Positions 8,726 through 17,577 of a stretch of DNA of 64,000 nt are shown here, piece by piece (the stretch's first letter is position 1; the number at the start of each line of letters is the position of its first letter). The DNA is from RBG-16-66-20 sp036560705. Its GTDB lineage: Bacteria > Pseudomonadota > Gammaproteobacteria > Burkholderiales > SG8-39. The notes under the pieces are model-generated. The model was not told where the DNA came from. It worked only from the letters and a program-made list of their open reading frames with translations, and ran no database searches. The translations under genes were made by a program, and so were the position numbers. The stretch lies in assembly GCA_036560705.1 (NCBI GenBank), contig DATBQR010000062.1, forward strand, positions 9,059 to 73,058, read 5' to 3'.

Positions 8726-10294
8726 CTAGCGCGCGCGCTTGGTCTTGCTGACGATTTCTTCGCGCACGTCGGTGATCTCGCGCGCGCGGGACGCACCCGC
8801 GCCGTCGCAATGCTCCGTTCTCGGGCAATGCATGCTGCGCGGGCAGATGATGCGAGCCGGCTTGGACAGCGCATCCTCCACCCAGGCGATGTTCAGCACC
8901 CTTGCTGCGCCCTGGATGGCTTCGGCCGCGGCCTCGGGAATCCTCGCCTCGCCGTGCTGCTGCAGGCAGGCGCCGACGATGCTTTTCACCACCTTCTCCG
9001 CGTCTACGCCGTGCGAGTGCAGCGCCGGGGAGAGGTCCAGCCCGACCGACAGCACGTGAGAATTGCCGGCCATGTCGCTGGTGCGCCGGGAGTGGCAGCA
9101 ATACAGCAGCGCCTGTTCGCCATCCAGCAGGACCGAGATCTGTGAGCCGCGATCCGCGCCGCGTCCGGCTTCCAGCATGCGAAAGACCGCCCAGTTCGGA
9201 CACGGATCCGAAATCTGCGCCATGTTCCCCCAGGGCAGCGGGATGCCGTTGCCGCGGTACACCGCGCGCAGGTATCCCGGCGGATAGGCGTCGAAGAAGT
9301 GCCAATAGGGATAGGGCGAAACCTTGGTCATCCGGCGCATGACCACCGCCGGCGTGAGCTCGATCTTCTCTCCCGCCTCGACGCGGTAGGACTCGCGCGC
9401 GAGGAAGCGCCGGAACGGCGCTTTGGGGGCGAGCAGTGCGCCGGCGAAGAAGCTGCACTCGAAATCGCGCCACGCGTGCAGCACGTCCTGCGGACTCATG
9501 CCGGGCGCGGTGTGTGCGCCCTCGGGGCTGCCGCCCATTTCGCCGCCGGTGGCGTGCGCCGACTTCAGGCCGTCGCCGTCGTGCAGCACCTTGTGGGCCA
9601 GGTGCGAGGCGAGGTCGAACTTCAGGCGCGCCGGATCGTCCTGCAGCTCGCGGTTCAGGAAGATGGTGCGCGGCGATTCGAAGAACGAACGCACCATGCT
9701 GCGCAGTTCGCGGTCCTTGTCGCGCGCCAGCACCGGCTTCCTGTCGAACCAGCGCAGCGCCAGCCCGTGCTGCTTGCACAGGCGCGTGAGATCGTCCACG
9801 CTCAGCGGGAAGCGCCGCTCGCCGATGCTCTCGGCCGCGCGCTCGAGGTCCGGAAAATCGTTGCGCGACATTTCCTGGTGCGAGCGGATCAGCAGGTGCG
9901 CGAACTGCCGGCCCGTGGTGCCGGTCTGCGCGAGCAGCTCGGGGATCGCCGCCTGCAGCAGTTCCCGGGAGAACAGGAACGCCGGCTCGAGCGGCACCGA
10001 GGGCGCGCCGCCCAGCCGGCTCGCGGCGGCCGGCATTTCCGCCTCGGGGTTGCCGTCCAGGAACCAGCCCGGCTCGCGCTGGAACACCGAGGACAGGAGC
10101 CGCAGCACTTCGCTGGAAGGCACGCGCTTGCCGCTTTCGATCATGCTCAGGTAGGACACCGACGGGGCGCCGGCCGAATCGAGCTGGATGCAGCGCGTGG
10201 ACAGTTCCTCCAGCGTCAGGCCGTTGCGCTTGCGCAGCGCGCGCAGCTTGGTGCCGAGGAAGTGGCTTTTACGGACATGGGTCTCGGGGGTCAT
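8726..10294 (-). CDS. XRE-family regulator, RamB/ScfR-like
   Basis: 522 aa. N-terminal helix-turn-helix at residues ~10-75 (LRALRKRNGLTLEELSTRC...SYLSMIESGKRVPSSEVLRLL) carrying a small insertion. The long C-terminal region resembles regulators with an ImmA/IrrE-like middle and a DUF2083-type sensor tail (RamB and ScfR, which control acetate and propionate use). A cysteine-rich end, CPRSMHCPRTEHC, may bind metal. Members of this group are often next to glyoxylate-cycle genes, and here malate synthase is nearby. The divergent gap carries three direct repeats that could be its operator. Ligand unknown; assignment to the exact Pfam family is uncertain. Confidence 0.75.
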   Translation of the reverse strand: MTPETHVRKSHFLGTKLRALRKRNGLTLEELSTRCIQLDSAGAPSVSYLSMIESGKRVPSSEVLRLLSSVFQREPGWFLDGNPEAEMPAAASRLGGAPSVPLEPAFLFSRELLQAAIPELLAQTGTTGRQFAHLLIRSHQEMSRNDFPDLERAAESIGERRFPLSVDDLTRLCKQHGLALRWFDRKPVLARDKDRELRSMVRSFFESPRTIFLNRELQDDPARLKFDLASHLAHKVLHDGDGLKSAHATGGEMGGSPEGAHTAPGMSPQDVLHAWRDFECSFFAGALLAPKAPFRRFLARESYRVEAGEKIELTPAVVMRRMTKVSPYPYWHFFDAYPPGYLRAVYRGNGIPLPWGNMAQISDPCPNWAVFRMLEAGRGADRGSQISVLLDGEQALLYCCHSRRTSDMAGNSHVLSVGLDLSPALHSHGVDAEKVVKSIVGACLQQHGEARIPEAAAEAIQGAARVLNIAWVEDALSKPARIICPRSMHCPRTEHCDGAGASRAREITDVREEIVSKTKRAR

Positions 10295-10330
10295 GGAGGC
10301 GCGGCGAAGGCGGATGGGCGGGAAAGCGTT

Positions 10331-10367
10331 TGTGAAATTAACAATGTGAAATTTCTACAGTGAAATT
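10331..10367. repeat. Three direct repeats, candidate operator
   Basis: TGTGAAATT at 10331, TGTGAAATT at 10345 and AGTGAAATT at 10359, spaced by exactly 14 bp, inside an AT-rich patch between the divergent regulator and the second PanE-like gene. Position and periodicity suggest a binding site for the XRE regulator. Confidence 0.5.
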
Positions 10368-10423
10368 TTCCATTTCTAGCCAGCATAATGCCTCATGTGC
10401 CACCCCAAGCAAAGGAACCCCGC

Positions 10424-11497
10424 TTGAAGCGCAACGTCCTGATTCTGGGTGCCTCCTACGGTTCGCTGCTCGCCACCAAACTATTGATGGCCGGCCACCG
10501 CGTCACCCTCGTCTGCACGAGGGGCACGGCCGAGCTCGTCAGCCGCGAAGGCACGGTGGTCCGTTTCCCGATCAAGGGCTGGCAGGGGCTGCTGCAGGTG
10601 CCCTCGGCCGCCCTGTCCGGCAGCCTGGACGCCTGCGAACCGGCTTCGGCCGATCCTGCCCGGTACGACCTGGTCGTGCTCGGCATGCAGGAAGCGCAGT
10701 ACGGCGAGCGCTCGGTGCGCGAACTGACGGGGCGCATTGCCCGTTCGAAGAAACCCTGCCTCGCCATCATGAACATGCCGCCGCCGCCGTTCCTGCGGCG
10801 CATCCCGGCGCTGGCCGCATTGGACCTGCGCCACTGCTACGCCGATCCGGCGGTCTGGGACGGCTTCGAGCCTGGCCTGGTGAGCCTGGCCAGCCCCGAT
10901 CCGCAGGCGTTCCGCCCGCAGGGAGAGCCCAAGAACGTGCTGCAGGTCGGCCTGCCCACCAACTTCAAGGCGGCGCGCTTCGAATCCGACACGCACACCG
11001 CGCTGCTGCGCGAACTGGAGGCCGACATCGAGCGCGCGCGCTTCGCCGGCAAGAGCGATCTCGAGCTGCCGGTCAAGCTGAAGGTGCACGACTCGCTCTT
11101 CGTGCCGATGGCGAAATGGCCGATGCTGATCGCCGGCAACTACCGCTGCATCCGCGCGCAGGAGATGATTTCCATCCGCGAGGCGGTGCACGGCGACCTA
11201 GACCGTTCGCGCGAGATCTACAATTGGGTCGCCGACCTGTGCATGCGGCTGGGCGCGGAGGCGGCCGACCTCGTGCCCTTCGAGAAATACGCGAAAGCCG
11301 CGGAAGGGCTGGGCAAGCCGTCATCCGCCGCGCGCGCCTTGTTCAGCGGCGCACCCCACATCGAGCGGGTCGACAGCCTGGTGCACTGCATTGCGGGCCG
11401 CTTCGGGGCGCACAGCGCGCCGCTGCGCGAAATCGTCGGGCTGGTGGACGATCGCCTCGGGATGAACCGTCGCGTCGCAGAGTCCGTGGCCGCCTAA
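10424..11497 (+). CDS. PanE/ApbA-fold oxidoreductase-like protein, paralog 2
   Basis: 357 aa from a TTG start. I chose this start because AAAGGA lies 7 nt upstream (10411-10416) and because the N-terminus then matches paralog 1 (VLILGASYGSLLATKLLMAGH). The in-frame ATG at 10388 has no Shine-Dalgarno and overlaps a CATAAT that looks like a -10. The protein shares most conserved blocks with the gene at 7574-8629, so the two probably arose by duplication with the regulator between them. aceB follows 36 bp downstream on the same strand and may be cotranscribed. Reaction unknown. Confidence 0.75.
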   Translation: MKRNVLILGASYGSLLATKLLMAGHRVTLVCTRGTAELVSREGTVVRFPIKGWQGLLQVPSAALSGSLDACEPASADPARYDLVVLGMQEAQYGERSVRELTGRIARSKKPCLAIMNMPPPPFLRRIPALAALDLRHCYADPAVWDGFEPGLVSLASPDPQAFRPQGEPKNVLQVGLPTNFKAARFESDTHTALLRELEADIERARFAGKSDLELPVKLKVHDSLFVPMAKWPMLIAGNYRCIRAQEMISIREAVHGDLDRSREIYNWVADLCMRLGAEAADLVPFEKYAKAAEGLGKPSSAARALFSGAPHIERVDSLVHCIAGRFGAHSAPLREIVGLVDDRLGMNRRVAESVAA

Positions 11498-11533
11498 CCT
11501 GAAATACCATCAAACCGAAAGACGTCAAACATC

Positions 11534-13135
<1,602 letters not shown>

Positions 13136-13172
13136 TCGGGAACGGGGCGTCTCGACCGCCCTGGTCGCCCTG

Positions 13173-13937
13173 TTAGGAAAACTCCGCGATCACCGGCGCA
13201 TGGTCGGAGGGCCGCTCCAGCTTGCGGGGTTCCCTGTCGACCGTGCTGCTGGTACAGCGCCGTGCGAGCTCAGCCGAGACGAGGATGTGGTCGATGCGCA
13301 GGCCCGCATTGCGCCGGAAACCCATCATGCGGTAGTCCCACCAGGAGTAGGTCTTGTCCGGCTGCTCGAACAGGCGGAATGAATCCTTGAGGCCGGGCGC
13401 GAGCAGCGCGCGCCACGCCGCGCGCTCGGGCTCGGAGACATGCACCTGCCCTTCCCAGGCCTTCGGATCGTGCACGTCGCGGTCTTCCGGCGCGACGTTG
13501 AAATCTCCCGCCACCGCGAGCTGCGGATGGCGCGCCATTTCCGCCGCCAGGTATTCCTTCAGGGCCGCGAACCAGCGCAGCTTGTAGTCGTACTTCTCAG
13601 AGCCCACGGCCTGCCCGTTGGGGCAATACACGCAAACCGCGCGTACGCCGTTCACAGTTGCCGCGATGACGCGCTTCTGCTCGTCGGCGAAGCCGGGCAT
13701 TCCCATGCTCACCTCCGACAAGCCGGCGCGCGCAAGGATCGCCACGCCGTTGTAGGTTTTCTGCCCGGAGACCGCGGCCTGGTAGCCCGCGGCCTCGAGT
13801 TCGGCGCGCGGAAACCTGGGGTCTTCCAGCTTGAGTTCCTGCAGGCAAACGATGTCCGGCTGCGCCTTGGCCAGCCAGTCAGTGAGATGCGGCAGGCGGA
13901 CCTTCAGCGAATTGACGTTCCAGGCCGCAAGCTTCAT
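13173..13937 (-). CDS. xthA: Exodeoxyribonuclease III
   Basis: 254 aa AP endonuclease and 3'-5' exonuclease for base excision repair. Features of the EEP fold are all visible: N-terminal AWNVNSLKVR, CLQELKLED with the metal-binding Glu, the YNGVAIL segment, AGDFNVAPED, and the C-terminal RIDHILVS...SDHAPVIAEF with the catalytic Asp-His. Last gene of a minus-strand run folD-prlC-glutaredoxin-xthA, 15 bp after the glutaredoxin-like gene. Confidence 0.95.
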   Translation of the reverse strand: MKLAAWNVNSLKVRLPHLTDWLAKAQPDIVCLQELKLEDPRFPRAELEAAGYQAAVSGQKTYNGVAILARAGLSEVSMGMPGFADEQKRVIAATVNGVRAVCVYCPNGQAVGSEKYDYKLRWFAALKEYLAAEMARHPQLAVAGDFNVAPEDRDVHDPKAWEGQVHVSEPERAAWRALLAPGLKDSFRLFEQPDKTYSWWDYRMMGFRRNAGLRIDHILVSAELARRCTSSTVDREPRKLERPSDHAPVIAEFS

Positions 13938-13952
13938 CTTGCGGCGGCGGGA

Positions 13953-14591
13953 CTACTTGGTATCGCCGGGGACGCCGTAAGGGCCGGGCTTCTGCGGCGT
14001 GCCCTGCAGGCCGCTGGGGTCGTAGGGCCCGGCCTTCTGCGAGGATGCCTCCACTTTTTCCGCCTGGGCGGCAGGCTTGCCGTCCGGCGCGTCGGGCGCT
14101 TTCTGCGAGCGCGCCGGGAAAACCCCCGCTCTCGGATAACCGGCGCTGTCGAGCAGCGCATCGAAGGCGCCCTGTTCGAAGCCGCGTTCGACGGAACGGC
14201 CGACGAGCATCGTCGGCACGTCGGTGCCGCCGGAGACGCGCTTCAGTTCTTCATTCGTGTCGTTTTCGAAGACCGAAACTTCCTTGAAAGGGATGCCGCG
14301 CTTGTTGAGCAGCGCGCGCGCGCGATCGCAGCCTTCCTTGCAGGCGGGCGCGGTGTAGAGCGTGACCGGAAAATCCTGCTGCAGGCGGGCAAGTTCGAAA
14401 GGCAGCGGGGCGCCGGACGGTTTGGCGGCCGCGCCGGCGGCGCTATCGGTCTTGCGTACGTCCTTCGCCGAAGCCGGGGGCGGCGTATCGGTGTACTGAA
14501 TGCGGCCATTCTTGTCTACCCAGCGGTATTGCTGCGCATGGGCGAGCCCCGCGAGCGTGAGCAAGACGAGCAAAAAAGCCCTGGAAATCAT
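13953..14591 (-). CDS. Secreted DUF4124-glutaredoxin fusion protein
   Basis: 212 aa. A signal peptide (residues 1-19, ending AHA) is followed by a DUF4124 motif (YRWVDKNGRIQYTDTPPP, ~22-39), a linker, and a glutaredoxin-like domain at ~75-155. The expected CPYC-type site is replaced by CKEGC (Cys84, Cys88), spaced by three residues, while the later cis-proline signature TDVPTMLVG is kept. The C-terminal tail is rich in Pro, Gln and Lys. Likely a periplasmic thiol protein; redox partner unknown. Start overlaps the prlC stop by 4 bp. Confidence 0.8.
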   Translation of the reverse strand: MISRAFLLVLLTLAGLAHAQQYRWVDKNGRIQYTDTPPPASAKDVRKTDSAAGAAAKPSGAPLPFELARLQQDFPVTLYTAPACKEGCDRARALLNKRGIPFKEVSVFENDTNEELKRVSGGTDVPTMLVGRSVERGFEQGAFDALLDSAGYPRAGVFPARSQKAPDAPDGKPAAQAEKVEASSQKAGPYDPSGLQGTPQKPGPYGVPGDTK

Positions 14592-16651
14592 ATGGGAATC
14601 ATACCACTGTGCCTAAGCAACGCATCCACGCTCGGCTCGCGGCCGCGGAAGGCGCGGAACGAATCGGCCGCCGGGCGGCTGCCGCCCACGGCGAGGATCT
14701 CGTCGCGGAACCGCGCGCCGGTCTCCGGGTCCAGCACGCCCCTGGACGAGCGCTTCTCTTCGAACGCGCTGTAGGCGTCCGCCGACAGCACCTCGGCCCA
14801 TTTGTAGCTGTAGTAGCCCGCGGCGTAGCCGCCGGCGAAGATGTGCGAAAAGCTGTTCGGGAAGCGGTTCCACGCGGGCGGCAGCAGCACCGCCACCTCG
14901 CGCCGCACCTCGCCCAGCAGTTCGAGCGCCGCGCGGCCGGAGTCGGGATGAAGCGCGGGATCGAAATCCGAGTGCAGCCGCATGTCGAACAGCGCGAACT
15001 CGATCTGCCTCAGCGTGTCGAGGCCCGAATGGAAATTCTTCGCCGCCAGCATTTTTTCGAACAGGGCGCGCGGCAGCGGCTCGCCGCTGTCGACATGCTT
15101 CGTCATGTGCCGCAGCACGTCCCATTCCCAGCAGAAGTTCTCCATGAACTGGCTCGGCAGCTCGACCGCGTCCCATTCCACGCCGTTGATGCCGGCGACG
15201 CCGAGATCCTCGACGCGCGTCAGCAGGTGGTGCAGGCCGTGGCCGAACTCGTGGAACAGCGTGATCACGTCGTCGTGCGTGAAGAGGGCCGGCTTGCCGC
15301 CAATGGGCCCCGAGAAATTGCAGTTGAGGTAGGCCACCGGGACTTGGATGCCGGAGTCCAGGCGCCGCCTGGAAATCGCGCCGTCCATCCAGGCGCCGCC
15401 GCGCTTGGTGTCGCGCGCGTAGAGGTCGACGTAGAACTGGCCGACCAGTTCGCCGCCCGTGCCGCGGATGTCGAAAAAGCGCACGTCCTTGTGCCAGGTT
15501 TCGGTTTTTTGTTCCGAGATTGTCAATTGATATAGGCTCTGGACCAATCCGAACATTCCCGGCAGCACCTGCGTCTCGGGGAAGTATTGCTTCACTTCCT
15601 GGTCGGAGAAGGCATAGCGCTTGGCGCGCAGCTTTTCCGAGGCGTAGGCGATGTCCCAGGATTCGAGCTTGCCGATGCCCAACTCGTCCCGGGAGAACTG
15701 CCGCAATTCGTCCAGGTCGCGCTCGGCGAAGGGACGCGCGCGGCGGGCCAGGTCGTGCAGGAAGTCGATCACCTGGTCCGGCGTCTGCGCCATCTTCGGC
15801 ACCAGGGAGACTTCGGCGAAGCTGGGATAGCCGAGCAGCGCCGCGTCTTCTTTGCGCAGCTTGAGAATGCGCCCGATCAGCGGAGTGTTGTCCCACTCCG
15901 GCTTGCCGAATTCCGCGGCGCGCGTCGCGCTCGCGCGGTACATCGTCTCGCGTACCGCGCGGTCTTCCGCGTACTGCATCACCGGAAAGTAGGAAGGCAT
16001 CTGCAGCGTGAATTTCCAGCGCGGCTTGCCGTCCGTCCGGGTTCCATCTTTCGCCGCCGCTTCGCGGGCCGCGGCGAGGGCGTCCTCCGGTAGTCCGGAA
16101 ATTTGATCTTTGCTCAAAAAAATCGAAAAGGCGTTCGTCGCATCGAGCACGTTTTCGGAGAATTTCGCCGACAGCGAGGCGAGTTCCTCCTGGATCGCGG
16201 CGTAGCGCGGCTTCACCTCGGCGGGCAGCTCGGCGCCGCCGAGGCGGAAATCGCGCAGCGCGTTTTCCACCAGCTTCCTGCGCGCGGGCGGGAAGCCGGC
16301 GAATGCGGGGGAAGCCTTCAGTGCGCGGTATTTTTCGAACAGCCGCTGGTTCTGCCCCAGCTCCGTCCAGAACTGGGTGATCTTCGGCAGGCCGGCGTTG
16401 TAGGCCTCGCGCAAGGCCGGGCTGTCGAGCACCGCGTGCAGGTGCTCCACCTGCCCCCACGCGCGCGACAGGCGCTCGGTGGCGTTTTCCAGCGGCTGCA
16501 CGAAGAGCTCCCAGGTCGGCGCCGCGTCCTCGGCCGCGCGCATCGCGGCGCGCGCCTCCGACAGCAATCCGTCCGTCGCGGGGCCGACGTGTTCCGGCTT
16601 GATCTCGGAAAAACGCGGCAACCCGGAAAAATCCAGCAGGGGATTACTCAA
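14588..16651 (-). CDS. prlC: Oligopeptidase A (M3 metallopeptidase)
   Basis: 687 aa, normal for the family. Cytoplasmic zinc peptidase that degrades short peptides and signal peptides. The zinc motif HEFGH lies in LFHEFGHGLHHLL, with the third ligand Glu in the downstream NGVEWDAVELPSQFMENF segment. Its 5' end overlaps folD by 8 bp and its 3' end overlaps the glutaredoxin-like gene by 4 bp, so all are likely one transcript. Two short AT-rich codon islands lie near 15500-15550 and 16100-16140. Confidence 0.95.
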   Translation of the reverse strand: MSNPLLDFSGLPRFSEIKPEHVGPATDGLLSEARAAMRAAEDAAPTWELFVQPLENATERLSRAWGQVEHLHAVLDSPALREAYNAGLPKITQFWTELGQNQRLFEKYRALKASPAFAGFPPARRKLVENALRDFRLGGAELPAEVKPRYAAIQEELASLSAKFSENVLDATNAFSIFLSKDQISGLPEDALAAAREAAAKDGTRTDGKPRWKFTLQMPSYFPVMQYAEDRAVRETMYRASATRAAEFGKPEWDNTPLIGRILKLRKEDAALLGYPSFAEVSLVPKMAQTPDQVIDFLHDLARRARPFAERDLDELRQFSRDELGIGKLESWDIAYASEKLRAKRYAFSDQEVKQYFPETQVLPGMFGLVQSLYQLTISEQKTETWHKDVRFFDIRGTGGELVGQFYVDLYARDTKRGGAWMDGAISRRRLDSGIQVPVAYLNCNFSGPIGGKPALFTHDDVITLFHEFGHGLHHLLTRVEDLGVAGINGVEWDAVELPSQFMENFCWEWDVLRHMTKHVDSGEPLPRALFEKMLAAKNFHSGLDTLRQIEFALFDMRLHSDFDPALHPDSGRAALELLGEVRREVAVLLPPAWNRFPNSFSHIFAGGYAAGYYSYKWAEVLSADAYSAFEEKRSSRGVLDPETGARFRDEILAVGGSRPAADSFRAFRGREPSVDALLRHSGMIPI

Positions 16652-17495
16652 TCGACATCTCCGCAGCGCGAACAGTATTGACGATCATCATGGCGACGGT
16701 CATCGGGCCGACGCCGCCCGGCACCGGGGTGATGCTCCCGGCAACTTCCCTCACCGCGGCAAAATCCACGTCGCCGGCGATCTTGCCGTCCGGCAGCCGG
16801 TTGATGCCGACGTCGATGACGCAGGCTCCCGGTTTGACCATGTCGGCGGTGATGAGTTTCGCGCGTCCCGCCGCGGCGACGAGAACGTCCGCCTGCCTCG
16901 TCACCGCCGCGAGATCCGCGGTCTTCGAATGGCAGATGGTGACGGTCGCGTCCTTTTGCAACAGCAGCAGCGCGAGTGGCCTGCCGACGATGGTCGAGCG
17001 GCCGACGATCGTCGCGTTCTTGCCGGCGAGCGCCACGCCGGCATGCTCGATCAGCCGCATTACCCCCGCCGGGGTTCCCGGTACGAATCCGGGGCGCCCC
17101 TGCACCAGCGCTCCCAGATTGACCGCGTGGAAGCCGTCCACGTCTTTCGCCGGCGACACGGCGGCGAGCACACGGGCGCCCTCGATCTGCCGCGGCAGCG
17201 GCAGCTGCACCAGGATCCCGTGCACCCGGGGATCGGCGTTCAGCTGCGCCACCCGTTCCAGCAGCGTGGTTTCTGAAACGTTCAGCGGAAATTCGTGGAC
17301 TTCGGAACGAACGCCGGTCTCCTCGCAGGCGCGCGCCTTGTTCCGCACGTACACGCGCGACGCCGGATCGTCGCCGGCGAGGATGGCGGCAAGCCCGGGG
17401 CGCATCCCGCGCGCCGCGAGCGAATCGACAAGGCTCTTTTGCGCTGCGCGCACGGCAGCGGCGAGCGATTTTCCGTCGATCAATGTTGCGGCCAT
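16644..17495 (-). CDS. folD: Bifunctional methylenetetrahydrofolate dehydrogenase/cyclohydrolase
   Basis: 283 aa. Interconverts 5,10-methylene-THF, methenyl-THF and 10-formyl-THF with NADP. Visible: YVRNKARACEETG with the catalytic Lys, VQLPLP, the KDVDGFHAVNLG segment, the Rossmann GRSTIVGRPLALLLL, and PVPGGVGPMTVAMM near the C-terminus. First gene of its minus-strand run. A TATAGT lies 5 nt upstream of the ATG and no Shine-Dalgarno is seen, so translation may be leaderless. Confidence 0.96.
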   Translation of the reverse strand: MAATLIDGKSLAAAVRAAQKSLVDSLAARGMRPGLAAILAGDDPASRVYVRNKARACEETGVRSEVHEFPLNVSETTLLERVAQLNADPRVHGILVQLPLPRQIEGARVLAAVSPAKDVDGFHAVNLGALVQGRPGFVPGTPAGVMRLIEHAGVALAGKNATIVGRSTIVGRPLALLLLQKDATVTICHSKTADLAAVTRQADVLVAAAGRAKLITADMVKPGACVIDVGINRLPDGKIAGDVDFAAVREVAGSITPVPGGVGPMTVAMMIVNTVRAAEMSIE

Positions 17496-17500
17496 GGCAT

Positions 17501-17508
17501 ACTATAAA
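17501..17508. promoter_or_regulatory. Overlapping -10 elements between folD and aceE
   Basis: ACTATAAA reads TATAAA forwards (toward aceE, leader of about 60 nt with AGGAGG) and TATAGT backwards (5 nt from the folD ATG). The two hexamers share the TATA core. No good -35 on either side. Confidence 0.4.
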
Positions 17509-17577
17509 TCACCCCGTATTACTGTCCCGCTTCGAATCCCTCTCTAACCTCTACAAGAGATAAAGCAGGAGGAAGCC

